Origin: Ilex aquifolium
Lineage: Eukaryota; Streptophyta; Magnoliopsida; Aquifoliales; Aquifoliaceae
Direction: 5' to 3'
Assembly: GCA_951799425.1 (NCBI GenBank)
Contig: OX637399.1
Span: 20,000,001 to 20,064,000, forward strand
DNA length: 64,000 nucleotides
Numbering within the stretch: the first letter of the stretch is position 1; each line of letters starts with the position of its first letter. The position numbers and the translations under genes were made by a program. The notes under the pieces were generated by a model, which was given only the letters and a program-made list of their open reading frames with translations, had not been told where the DNA came from and did not search any database. This document shows, one piece after another, positions 1-10,003 of the stretch.

Positions 1-849
1 GCTGGACAGGGGGTGAGGCAGAGCTGTCTGCCCACCCAGCTTCCTTCTTCTTCTCTCCCTTCATTAATTATCAAGACTCATCTAAATCAATGCAGGGGTG
101 AGGGAGGCTCCAGGATGTGTAAGGGATGTCAGGAAGCATGTAGGAGAAGTGCATGTGGGACCCTCCAAGCCGCAAAGTTGAGTTACAGGCTGTCTGGAGA
201 AAAGTGCAAAAACCTTCCGGAAGGTCGACATACACCTACCGGAAGGTCGCTGAAAGAACAGTTAAATGAAAAGAATCAAATGCAAGAACTTCCGGAAGGT
301 CGACATCAGTAGCAAAAATCTTCCGGAAGGTTCATTCCAGTAGCCAAAACCTTCCGGAAGGTTCATTCCAGTAGACAAGTCTTCCGGAAGATTTTGGCAG
401 TCAAAAAGAAACCCAAGGCAAAACCTTCCGGAAGGTCCATTCCAGTCGACAAGTCCTTCCGGAAGGTTTTACTCCAGTAGCTAAAATCTTCCGGAAGGTT
501 CATTGCAGTGGACAAAACCTTCCGGAAGGTATTAGCTGTGAACAAGGCATCCAGGGTTTTTAGCAAAACCTTCCGGAAGGCCGACATACACCTTTCGGAA
601 GGTTTTCAGACTGTGAGCAAAAATTGGATTTCTTTCCCCTCCAAACCATCCTTAAAGCTACCCCATACACTCCATTAGCCTCATATAATACCATGGGGGT
701 TTAAATCATGTCATTTACATCATTTTACATGCATTCACCCAAAATTCCATCAAACCACAATCAAAACCAAAACACTCCCATTTATTGACAAAAAAGGTGA
801 AACAAAAGCACATTAGCACACCATACATGTCATTGTTATGTGCTAATCA
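1..849 (-). mobile_element. LTR of an Athila-type element, first ~850 bp, cut by window start
   Basis: Read on the minus strand, the LTR starts at 849 with TGATTAGCAC and runs off the window at position 1. From 1 to about 680 it is nearly identical to the reverse complement of element A's LTR (58057-58733). Its first ~170 bp (680-849) differ completely from A's. It contains ten perfect TTCCGGAA palindromes and a GTGGGACC box at 155-162. The sequence right of 850 belongs to a plus-strand element, so this LTR appears inserted into it; the other flank is not visible. Whether it is a solo LTR or part of a full element cannot be told. Confidence 0.85.
208..605. repeat. Array of TTCCGGAA palindromes (type A) in LTR 1-849
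   Basis: Perfect TTCCGGAA starts at 215, 290, 321, 352, 382, 426, 457, 489, 520 and 571, with one-mismatch copies at 237 and 593. Most sit inside a longer AACCTTCCGGAAGGTT palindrome. Start-to-start distances are 22, 53, 31, 31, 30, 44, 31, 32, 31, 51 and 22, all close to whole numbers of helical turns. Linkers share a weak consensus with TTCATTCCAGTAG, so part of the array arose by duplication of a ~31-bp unit. Confidence 0.95.
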
Positions 850-1670
850 ACCACCCCAAGGCCCCATTATAACCCTTAAAGTCCTAAGTGATCTAGAGAA
901 GTTGGGAGGTGAATAATTTCAAATGGAATGATGAGTTTAGTCTTACTACCTAATGCCCTAATATTCTGTTCATGAGACTATGCCAAGTTCGCTTCATTTT
1001 CATTTATTAACTTCATTTTTGGATTACATGTGAGCACACTTTGTTTTGAACACAAGACTCTATCTCACATGTACACATGGAGTGCATACCAGGATAACTT
1101 GAGTGTATTTCATTGCTTAAGAGTGTCCCTTGGTGAGTTTTTGCATTGAAGCTGAATTTGTCCAGCTATTCGAATGTGAATTCTGTTGTGTATCTGTTCA
1201 AATTACTTGTTTAATTCACACACACGCAAGTTGAAAATGAATTTGTAGGTGCATACTTTAGATTAGTATCTAAAACTATGGTTTTGCTCATGTTAGCCTA
1301 GTTCAATCATTTGAGAAATTTGTTAAATAACTCCATGCTTGCAAGAATGAGGGAATATTGCTCAAGTTTTTGATATTTGAAAAGGATTAGAACTATGTGT
1401 GTTGTTTGAATCCGTATTTGCATTTTGGATATTCATTTTGATAATTAAGAATAGAAATACATTCCCTGTATGTTGAATGCATCAAAGTTTTAAATCACTT
1501 TGCAATTTCGATAATAAGTTGGGCATGATGGATCAAATTGTGGATAATAAGTGGAGTACATCTTTGGGGAGTGAGTAGAAGTCATAAATTGTGTGGTAAG
1601 ATGTCTAGGAAGGTCCTGAGTTGGAATGGAGTGGAGAGGTATGCTCAGCAGGAGTATTTTGGCAGAAAAA
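850..1670 (+). mobile_element. Conserved 3' noncoding block of Athila-type element B
   Basis: 850 to about 1250 aligns in the same orientation with 62640-63060 of element A (shared CACCCCAAGGCCCCATTATA and the stretch around ACACATGGAG). The reverse complement of D (19680-20430) is similar. No long reading frame follows its path. It leads directly into the palindrome cluster and ORF X of element B, so I treat 850-3608 as one element's 3' part. Its left side is hidden by the minus-strand LTR at 1-849. Confidence 0.7.
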
Positions 1671-1678
1671 GAGAAACC

Positions 1679-1780
1679 GTACTGGTATGCAGTACCGGTA
1701 CTGTACTGTACCGGTACGTAGTACCGGTACGCCTAAGCTACTGGTGTTCGAAGTATGGTATAGTACCAGTACTGTCTGCT
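1679..1780. repeat. GTACCGGTAC palindrome cluster (type B) upstream of ORF X
   Basis: ACCGGT cores start at 1694, 1710 and 1723, with a one-mismatch core (ACTGGT) at 1681, giving spacings 13, 16 and 13. The next ~55 bp (CTACTGGTGTTCGAAGTA and a final imperfect copy) match the cluster in the downstream LTR at 3849-3961. The cluster lies about 270 bp before the first ATG of ORF X, which fits a promoter of that ORF. An A-rich stretch and TTTTTAATTTAAAT follow, but no clear TATA box. Confidence 0.9.
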
Positions 1781-2047
1781 GAAACAAAAAAAAAAAAATT
1801 AGGGCTTTTTAATTTAAATCCCTCGGTGACCCTTTCATTTCCCACCTAAATTCCAACCCTAATTCTCTCTCTCTCTCACTCGAAAATGTCCCAGGCATCC
1901 AAGACCTCCTGCAATCCTAAATCCCTTCTCTTCTTCAAGCTTGGTTCTGTGCAACCCACACCCGAAACCTTAGTTGCCAAAAAACCCTAAAGTCCCTCCA
2001 ATTTCTCCAATCCTCCTGAACTTTCAAATTGCTCCAAGGAATCCCCA

Positions 2048-3331
2048 ATGGCTCGTCGTTTAGAGGTATGTTCTGAAGCCTTTGACCCGATTAAGGGTCT
2101 CCTCCATTTTCTCTTTGCCTTGTTCTTGATTCGGGCAGTGGTGCTCGGTATGGCTCGCACCAAGAGAGCCGGAACCAGTCCCCCACCACATGAGGAACCC
2201 AGTCGCCGCAAGAGAAGCGGCGAAGGGTCAAGCGAGGACCCGAATGAGCAAAGGAAAAGGGCTAGGAAACAGGCACGACTCCAGTGGATTCAGGAGAAAA
2301 ATGTGACCTGTGAGCGTCAACTTGATCGCATTTCACTCACCCCTATGCATCCGGTTGTGAAAATCATTGAAGGGTATGGTATGAATTTCTGGTTCAAAAA
2401 AGTTGAGGGGTATGATTTGGCATTGTGTAGAGAGTTCTACCAATCACTCAAGGTGGTTGTGGAGAAAGGTGGGGAGGTTTTGAGAGCAAACGTTAGAGGC
2501 AAGGGGATCGCGGTAACCCCTGATGTCATTGCCACCCTCCTAGGGGACTATCAGAGACCACCAAACTTCCCACCTGTCTATCCTCACAACATCACTAGAG
2601 CCAAGACCAAAGCTGAGTTTGTTGATCTGATGTATGAGGATCCTTCTAAATTCAGGGGCACTGTTCTGAGTGGAGGGTTGAAGCATGTCTATGGGCTTCT
2701 GAATAAGCTGCTCCATTATAATTTATTCCCAAAGGCCGCGAAAAAGAAGCCGAATATGGAGAAGTTAGCCCTTTTGGACGCTGTTGTGTTAGGCAAAATG
2801 GTTGACTTTGCCCTTTTTATATGGGAGGTGATGAAAGACTTTGCTGAGACAGAGAAGCCTATGACCAATTTTCCATATGGGAGTCTGGTAACCTGGATGT
2901 GCAACCACTTTAAGGTAAAGGGGTACGTCTCTGACAAGCTTACTCCTCCCGAGACAGGGGCTATTGGGAAGGCCAGTAGCAAGAAGAGAAAAACAATGAA
3001 TCGGGGGAAGCAAGCTCTTTTGGATTCTGATGAGGAGGACTTTGCACCGACTGCACCCACCATGCCATTCAAAGCCGTACCAGCACGCTCAGTACCTCGG
3101 CGTCTTGATGCACTAGAGATAGCAGTGCATGAGACCCAAGCTACTGTGCAGGGTATGGCAGCTATGATGAAAGAGTTATATGTGCATACCTTCCCTGGGA
3201 GACCTATCCCAGAAGTTCCCGCTCCACCAGCTGCTCCCTCTACCTCCAGAGTGAATGAGGATGATGATGATGATGGTGATGAGGAGGAGGAGGAAGAGGA
3301 TGATGATGATGGAAAGGGTGATGATGAGTAG
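2048..3331 (+). CDS. ORF X of element B (putative plant transposon protein family)
   Basis: Open frame of 427 codons between the palindrome cluster and the polypurine tract. Order: residues 1-34 hydrophobic extension; residue 35 an internal Met starting MARTKRAG; ~50-80 basic, NLS-like (RRKRSG, RKRARKQAR); ~115-320 a globular region with REFYQSL, NVRGKGIAVTPDVI and FPYGSLVTWMC; C-terminus strongly acidic (runs of D and E). The globular region reads like the domain called 'putative plant transposon protein' (I think PF20167, from memory). ORF X of D and C1 share its layout. Function unknown. The frame looks whole. The long antisense frame here is a shadow of the acidic tail. Confidence 0.8.
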   Translation: MARRLEVCSEAFDPIKGLLHFLFALFLIRAVVLGMARTKRAGTSPPPHEEPSRRKRSGEGSSEDPNEQRKRARKQARLQWIQEKNVTCERQLDRISLTPMHPVVKIIEGYGMNFWFKKVEGYDLALCREFYQSLKVVVEKGGEVLRANVRGKGIAVTPDVIATLLGDYQRPPNFPPVYPHNITRAKTKAEFVDLMYEDPSKFRGTVLSGGLKHVYGLLNKLLHYNLFPKAAKKKPNMEKLALLDAVVLGKMVDFALFIWEVMKDFAETEKPMTNFPYGSLVTWMCNHFKVKGYVSDKLTPPETGAIGKASSKKRKTMNRGKQALLDSDEEDFAPTAPTMPFKAVPARSVPRRLDALEIAVHETQATVQGMAAMMKELYVHTFPGRPIPEVPAPPAAPSTSRVNEDDDDDGDEEEEEEDDDDGKGDDE

Positions 3332-3608
3332 ATTGTGCTAGTGTTGTGCTTTTGTTTAGGTTTGGAATTTATGTAGTTGGGATGGGAACGTAGGCCATTT
3401 TGTACTCCAACTTCGTGCACATGAATGGAAAACCACAGTTTGTTCAATCTAATCCATGTTTATTTTGAAATTGCATTATGATTTTCACTTTGTGAGTGAT
3501 TGATTGGATGAATGGTTAATAATGGATTGTGTGCATGTTGTGCCCATTGTTTTAAGTTGGAGAAATACTCTTTTGCTAAGGGACTAGCAAAACCTAAGTT
3601 GGGGGGTG
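3332..3608 (+). promoter_or_regulatory. 3' noncoding tail and polypurine tract of element B
   Basis: After ORF X there are about 260 bp with no frame, ending in the tract AAGTTGGGGGGTG (3596-3608) directly before the LTR's TGATTAG. The same tract precedes the 3' LTRs of A (63354-63366) and, on the other strand, of I (45070-45082). In this family it primes plus-strand DNA synthesis. Confidence 0.85.
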
Positions 3609-5287
3609 TGATTAGCACAAAATAGTGTATATTCTTGTGTGCTAATCATCTCACTTCATTTGCTTTTGCAGTTTAAATGATGCGAATTGTGTTAGTTGAA
3701 GCATTAACGATGCTATTTGGTGTTTGCAGTTGCAAGGCCCTAAATAAGGCTTCTTAAGGCCTTCCCAAATGCATTGGGATGTTTGGGGGCGAAGGAAAGG
3801 TCAAAGTAAAGCTCAGAAGTTGAAAAAAATCAGAAAGAAACAGAGAAACCATACCGGTATGCAGTACCGGTACTGTACCGTACCGGTACTCAGTACCGGT
3901 ACGCCGAAGCTACTGGTGTTCGAAGTACCAGTACGCAGTACCGGTACGGTACAGTACCAGTAGTGTCTGCTGAGTCTGCCCCGAATCTCTGCATTTCAAG
4001 ATCTGCTGCTCTGAGGGTCCCACCATCAGTTCTCCCTGACACGCCCACAATACTATTCACCACTTTTACACTTTTGATTGGATGTTGGAGGCTTGGGTGA
4101 TCAATGAAGATAGAGAAGAGAGGAGGAGCTGGGTGTGCAGACAAGCTCTACACTCCCCTGTCCAGGCCATCCCTGCTGCACCTTACTGATGGGGGTCACT
4201 TTAGGGAGCTACAGGACCACTCCAGGCACGTTTTTGGGGAGGCCAAGCTCTCCAATGTTCAGCATTCTATAGCATGGAATAGATATCAACATAAGGATAG
4301 AGAAAAAAAAGCTCCAGGCGTAGAAGAAGATGAATAGTAGTTTTAGAGAGAGAAAGTTATGATTTTTGCATTTCTTCTACTGCATTGTCTTGTAATCAAT
4401 GGTATGAACCTTTAGAATTTCATTGAATGTCATTAATGCTAATTACCTTCATGTTCCTGGCTAGTTTAATGCTCTTCTAAAGTTTCTACCATTAATGCTT
4501 CAAGTCTTTCATTGTCTTCGCTGTAAAAAAATGGGATTGAAATGCTTTCACTTTTAGCTTGTGTTTTATTGCATTTAGTGACTCTAGAACTTCATATTTT
4601 TGCAATGCACTCTCTTTACATTGTCACTTTCATTTCAAATATGAGTAGCTAAATCCTTTAGTTGGCAAGACCAAGGGGAATCTCCCTTTGGGTATACCAT
4701 TTCAACTCCTTCTCCTCCCTCCCTTTAGAGTCCAATGGTTCGGTTTGACTAGATTGAAGGTGGATGATTCGGTGAGTCTTTGATAATCCGTAGGCCTAGT
4801 CACGGTTTATGCTTAGATACTCACCGACATCATCCTCGGCTTTCCATGAATCAATCGTTCATTCATGCTCAATCGGAGGAGTGATTTGAGTTGAGATGGT
4901 ATACCCATTGGAGTGACCTCTTGGAATTGCCAACACTTGCTTTCTCATTTCATTTTCACCAAAACACATTTCACCAAACAACTTTCCACCACAAGAATTT
5001 TTACACTTTCTTTTCCCAAAATCACTTTCAAATTGGTTTACTTCCTTCCCCGTGGAAACGACCTTGGAATACCACCAAGTAAAACACGACCCACGAAAGT
5101 CTCCTTGCGATTGTGGAGCATTTTTGTGCATTCACATATCACATTTCCACCAACCTATTTCCTTTCCCCTTGCCCTTTTCTTTTGGCACTATCCCAAGGG
5201 AGAGTGACACTCCCTTTCGTTCATACACTTTGGCTTCTAAGGAATAGTATTTAAGGGGTTAGGAATAACACCGTTTTTGCTCAATCA
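3609..5287 (+). mobile_element. LTR of element B (1679 bp), shared by two element copies
   Basis: Starts TGATTAGCAC right after a polypurine tract and ends CAATCA at 5287, three bases before a primer-binding site. It is thus the 3' LTR of the sequence on its left and the 5' LTR of the sequence on its right. It carries the type-B palindromes (3853-3960) and GGGTCCCACC at 4015-4024. The U5 half (from about 4300) resembles A's LTR. No partner LTR remains in the window, so age cannot be measured. Confidence 0.85.
3849..3961. repeat. GTACCGGTAC palindrome cluster (type B) in LTR
   Basis: ACCGGT cores at 3853, 3866, 3882, 3895 and 3940, with one-mismatch cores at 3912, 3927 and 3955. The first four repeat the 13-16-13 spacing of the ORF X promoter cluster (1681-1723). 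Sequence outside the cluster is unlike the ORF X promoter, so the cluster is what the two promoters share. Confidence 0.92.
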
Positions 5288-5290
5288 TTT

Positions 5291-5308
5291 TGGCGATGTT
5301 GCCGGGGA
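5291..5308 (+). promoter_or_regulatory. Primer-binding site (tRNA-Asp type)
   Basis: TGGCGATGTTGCCGGGGA follows the LTR end by three bases and differs at two positions from A's site at 59795. It pairs with the 3' end of plant tRNA-Asp, the usual primer of Athila-type elements. About 30 bp of leader follow, then the sequence switches to chromovirus coding sequence near 5341. Confidence 0.85.
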
Positions 5309-5340
5309 AGGCAAGTGTCAAACCTAAGAGAGGAGTCCAG

Positions 5341-5890
5341 ATCTGATTAGAGATACCTCAGAGAAGGTGGACTTGATTCGGAAGCGTCTTCTCACGGCTC
5401 AGAGCCGGCAGAAAAGCTATGCTGACAGACGGAGACGACCTCTGGTATTTGAGGTTGGTCATCATGTTTTCTTAAAGGTGACGCATAAGAGAGGAGTGGT
5501 CAGATTTGAAAAGCAGGGAAAGCTTTTGCCGAGGTTTATCGGGCCCTTCGAGGTACTCGAGAAGGTTGGTACAGTTGCTTACATGTTGATTTTACCGCCA
5601 AATCTATCGGGTGTTCACGCAGTGTTTCATGTCTCCATGCTCCGGAAGTATACTCCAGATCCGACGCATGTAGTGGATTGGGGGAGCTGATTGTTGACGC
5701 GGATGGGACCTTCGAGGAGGGACCGGTGCGTATCATTGATGGCTGGGAGCAAGTTTTGCGAGGTAAGACCGTGAGGCTAGTGAAGGTGTTGTGGCAACAC
5801 CGAGGTGTGGAAGAGGCGACATGGGAGCGTGAGGACTCTATGCGTACCAGTTATTCGTTCTTGTTCGAGGATGGAGGTACATTTTCATAA
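5341..5890 (+). pseudogene. Chromovirus G: end of pol (integrase C-terminus and chromodomain)
   Basis: Translations show integrase C-terminal sequence (QSRQKSYADRRRRPLVFEVG, then PRFIGPFEVLEKVGTVAY and HVSMLRKYTPDPTHV) and a chromodomain-like end (VRLVKVLWQHRGVEEATWER). This is the 3' end of a Tekay/Del-type Ty3/gypsy element, a lineage different from its neighbours. Only the last part of pol is present; the element is broken. It abuts element B's leader on the left. Confidence 0.88.
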
Positions 5891-5984
5891 TCATAAATAC
5901 TGCATTACCTGTAGCATATGCATGTGGTTGAATGTGCATGTGTGTGTGAATTTTGGGGACCAAATTCTTTTAAGGGGGAAAGAA

Positions 5985-8165
5985 TGTAAAACCCGGGTAA
6001 ATTTGAACTTTTACAAAAAAGGCTAAAACGGTAATTTATCACTTCGGTACGGGTTGAAAACTAAATTTTTCTAAAACTCGGATGATGAAACGGACCTCAC
6101 CATTGGATTCGTCTCGCGAAATCTAGTTATCCTGTCAAATTTCATCAAATTCCGAGATAGTCAGATTTTTTGCGGTTTATGAAGCGCTCGGGTCTCGGGT
6201 GACCCAAAAACGAAATTTTTATTAAAATTTAAAAATTTGGAAAATAATTTAAAGCAAGTTGAAATAAAAATATTTTGAACTTGAACCGGGGCAAAATTTA
6301 ATCGTTTCGGGGCAAAAACGAACCCGGGGAAAATGAGAATGTGTGGCGCATTGTGAGCCAAGTGTTTGGAGACTACAAAAGGGGAAGAAAAATCAGATTT
6401 CTTCCCCACATTCTGCTGGTCTTCAACGTTGGAGAGAAAGAGAGGAAAAAAGAGAGAAACCCAACCTTCTCTCTACGATCTACGGCCCTACGGTGCTCGA
6501 ATCAACACGAGCCAAGAATTAAAGTTGTTCTACTCGAAGAGGGCTACGCCTACGTACCAAAAAGAGCGAATTTCACCTAAGTTCAAGAAACGGGATTTTT
6601 GGGAAATCAAAAAAGGCTAAGAACTTGGGTTGTGTTCTTGAAACTTCCCACGGATATTTTACGATTCAAGAGATAGGGTTTTCTCCCTAATTAGGTTTAT
6701 TTCCAACCTAGGGTGAATATATGGAATGGGTAGGTTGTTAGAAATTATTAACAATTGCCTATTGTGATGAAATGGGTATTGGAAATGAATAGAAATTAAT
6801 CCTAGTGTGAATTGATAATTAGAAATTGCTAAGCATGTAATTTCTTGGACAAATGTGACGTGTGAGCATGTTATGTGTTTACATGATGCCTTAATGATTT
6901 TAGTGTGTTGATATCATGATTATGTATAACATGCTTGGAAATTGTGTTATATGAAATGTTGATATATACATACTTGTGATTTATTGTTGGGTATAAAATG
7001 TTAATATATATTTATTTATATATTGACATTGAAATGGATAATGGTGATTATATGCTTGGGATATAAATTGTCATGGAGTATGTTGATGTGTGGTTAATTG
7101 GGCCATATAGCATTTATAGCATATTGGACATGATTGTTGTATTGCAAATGTACATTACATTGCATTATGCACGGAGGTATCACATTCATGAACATTGAGC
7201 ATGAGTAGGGGTGTGTATGGAGGGTTGTAATCAAACACCACATATGGTGAATGATGGGTGGGCTCGGGAAGGTTGGATTGAAGATCCGACTGAGTCGCAC
7301 AATTTGCATGGTAAATAGGGTCAGGGTTAGCAAGAAGGGCTACAAGATCCCTCGGGTGCAAGACCCGGTATTTGGGGTACGCACTCTCTTGGTTCGGTCC
7401 ATAAAGTGTGTGGGTGTACGCGGAACCCTCAGTGGAAGTCCATAAATTCCGTGTGGGTTGGGTTACCCTTGGTGTAAGTCCATAAATACCCACTCCAAGA
7501 AAGACCCCGAGATTTTAAAATGGTCATTGGATGTACAACATCTATGGCGGGGCTTGGAATGTCCGGTTTTAAATACATGACATGACATGTGTTGTGGGAG
7601 CCAGTGAGGGCTCGAGTTGAAGTTGCATGAGTGAGTCTCATCTCATTTCATGACATGACATGGTAATTCTTATCATTGAATTGCATATTCTTGATTGGAA
7701 TGGTTGTTGCTTGTTAAATGTTGCATGTGAACATTTCATATGCATCTAGGTTGGGGAGTAGCCTCTTTAGGAGATACCCTATTGAGTGTGGCTCACCCTT
7801 TATGGGAAAACATTTCAGGTGAGGGATACGCGTCGGTAGACGGCTATCAATCGGGCCCCCATGGTTGAAGAAAAGCCGACATGTGGCTTTTAAATCTTAT
7901 TTTTGTAAAACTTCATGTAAATTCGTTTTGGACAAGTAATTGTATGTAAAAGAAGTAATATGGACTATTTTAATGTAGCATTGCATGTTATTATATGAGT
8001 ATGGATAAATGGACCCGGTGTGGTCAATGTTTACTCATAAATGGACCTGGTGTGGTCAATGTTATATGTTTGCGCATGTCGTATTTTTGGGTAGAGCTCC
8101 CCATGCAAAGGAGACTCTCCCCGAATTTTATTAAATTAAAGACCCTCGATTTTTGGGGTGTCACA
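5985..8165 (+). mobile_element. 3' LTR of chromovirus G (2181 bp)
   Basis: A purine tract (AAGGGGGAAAGAA, 5972-5984) precedes TGTAAAACCCGGG; the LTR ends GGGTGTCACA at 8165. These termini are typical of Tekay-like LTRs. A ~30-bp unit containing GGTGTGGTCAATGTT is duplicated at about 8008-8062. A similar motif (TGTGTGGTCAAG) is in solo LTR F near 13520. No family palindrome cluster was seen in this LTR. Confidence 0.8.
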
Positions 8166-8863
8166 TAACCACAATGTACCATTACGCACATTATGTATAT
8201 GTATCTCAAGTAGGAAGTAAGACTTTGCATGAATATACACATTGAGAATATCCTGGCCCACACACACACCCAATCCTCGCAAGGATATACAACTTTAGGA
8301 AAGGCGTATACCGACGCATCGACAGGGACGATCCAACCCAGGAATAATATACCAATCATCAGCCTCGATACCACGTGAGTGAATAGTGGTTTGGTCCTCG
8401 CAAGGCACCAACCCCACTACGAGTGGTAGGGAACCTTCAAACCCACATGGAGTAAGAAACGCATCTACCCACTCTACGATACCCGGTCAACGGCCACCCA
8501 TGTTCATCCAAACATCCACACAAGAGATACAATACCAACCAATTTCTCAAATCACTAGTAAATCAAAAATCCTCAATTCCATAGGTATTTTTTCAACGGA
8601 GAAATTTAAGAAAATAAGCAAGAGATCATCAAATATATAATTTTTAGTATTCAAACAAAGCACTAGAGTTTTGAAATCAAGAACAAAGGAATATCAAGAG
8701 AAAAATCCATATTTCTCAAAAACTAGGGTTTTGGTGTCAAGAAAAAGAATTTTATGGCTATCAAACCATAACTTCATTCAAAACATGGTAAGGTTTGCAA
8801 GAACATCAAGAAACAAGGATTCCATAACATATATCTAAGATTTAGAGTCAAAACATATATATA

Positions 8864-8868
8864 TGTGT

Positions 8869-8900
<32 letters not shown>
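8864..8900. repeat. GT microsatellite
   Basis: About 37 bp of GT dinucleotides with one interruption, preceded by a short AT run. It lies inside LTR H. Confidence 0.95.
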
Positions 8901-9096
8901 TAAGCCCTAGCCTTAATGAACAAGAGTGAGAAGAAACCCCTACCTTTGTTCCTTAGTGTTGTGTGAAAAACTAGAAGATTTGATCCACTTCAATGTGAAA
9001 ATCCCCCTTGATCTTGTGTTTCTTCCCCTCTTTCTTTCTCTCTAAGACTTTCTAGGGTTAGAAATGTTGAAATGATGCTAAAGGGGGCGACCTTAT

Positions 9097-9108
9097 GTAT
9101 TTATAGGG
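9097..9108 (-). promoter_or_regulatory. TATA box of LTR H
   Basis: Minus-strand CCCTATAAATAC. It lies about 40 bp downstream of the nearest type-C palindrome (9148), the same order as in C1, C2 and F. Confidence 0.7.
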
Positions 9109-9140
9109 TGAGAAAAGTAAATATGATACTCTGATTCGTA

Positions 9141-9292
9141 ACTCACGTTCGAACGCCAAATTCGAACGTCATTTTGGTGTTCGAACGTTAGTTGCCCCTA
9201 GTACTTTTGTTTTTCCATCAGACAAAAGTACTGGAACGAACTGTCGTTCGAACGGATTTTCACGTTCGAACGGATTTTCACGTTCGAACGTC
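9141..9292. repeat. CGTTCGAACG palindrome cluster (type C) in LTR H
   Basis: TTCGAA cores at 9148, 9161, 9180, 9247, 9265 and 9283, spaced 13, 19, 67, 18 and 18. The linker between 9190 and 9240 has GTACTTTTG and AAAAGTACTGG, which also occur between palindromes in the ORF X promoter of C1 and C2 (for example 30489-30500). Confidence 0.93.
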
Positions 9293-9793
9293 ATCCCATT
9301 TTCAGCTGAACTTCCAATGAAGTTTTGTCCCATTTAGAGGTCGATTTTGACAATTTTTGTGAAATACACTTTTCTAGCCCTGGAAGTCTAGTGTCTACTG
9401 TAAAAATATCAGATCAAACGGACATTAGAGTAAAAATTTATGGTCCAAATACTAAGGCAGTGTAAAAATTCTTTCTACCCAAGTTTTATCAAAAATGTGT
9501 TTTAACTCCGGAACACTTCCTAACTTCTAATACACCCCATATTACCTCTCGCAATGTTTCTCGATCTTCTGGATTCAATGGACATCTTATTTTGACCTAA
9601 AAATATTTTGAACTTACCTAGCAACCCCTTCTAAGCTTAAACACCTTTGAAACTTAAACTTCACAATCAATTCGTCCCCCAAATATTTATTTCTACTGTT
9701 ATAATCTATATGGTTTATTCTTACGTCATTCCATATATTAGAATTACTAAACAATTATATTACTATATTAATGTAAACATGTGGGGGTTTACA

Positions 9794-10003
9794 AGGTACC
9801 GATACCTGATACCATAGGTACCGACACATAGCACTTGTACCTTAGCTTTTCGAAATGGAAGAAATGAAGGAGGTATTGATACCCTCATCACTTGGTACCG
9901 ACAACTGAGCCTACTACCATCGAGGTATTGGTACCTCATCAGTTGGTACCAGTACCCAAAGCCCATAAGTCCCAGATTACTTTCTCCACGACTCTACAAG
10001 CTA
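9794..10003 (+). mobile_element. Probable U3 remnant of element E's LTR, with GGTACC palindromes
   Basis: Lies between LTR H and solo LTR L2. Because L2 is flanked by CAAGG on both sides, this stretch and 13929-15231 were once contiguous. It holds repeated GGTACC or close variants (GGTACCGATACC, TTGGTACCAGTACC), an E-specific version of the palindrome theme. Its start was not found. Confidence 0.55.

Larger units (their letters stand above)
8175..9793 (-). mobile_element. LTR H, chromovirus-like, minus strand, probably solo or partial
   Basis: On the minus strand it starts TGTAAACCCCC at 9793. The left end is uncertain; TG at 8175 is a candidate, but no matching target duplication was found. 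It has a type-C palindrome cluster (9148-9288), a TATA box just downstream of it on the same strand, and a transcribed-looking region rich in AGAGAGAAAG. The terminus resembles chromovirus LTRs, not the TGATTAG/TGATGAG starts of the Athila-type elements here. Confidence 0.6.

Noticed and set aside
208-605. CRISPR-like array (short repeats with ~18-20-bp spacers)
   Set aside because: Repeats are perfect palindromes inside plant LTRs, the linkers are themselves related to one another, and no cas genes or prokaryotic context exist.
2716-3447. Long antisense Ser-rich frame over ORF X
   Set aside because: It is the complement of the acidic GAT/GAG codons in ORF X's tail; no promoter or homologue supports it.
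8170-9798. A target duplication for LTR H
   Set aside because: The five bases at the candidate ends (CACAA and AGGTA) do not match, so H's left edge stays uncertain.
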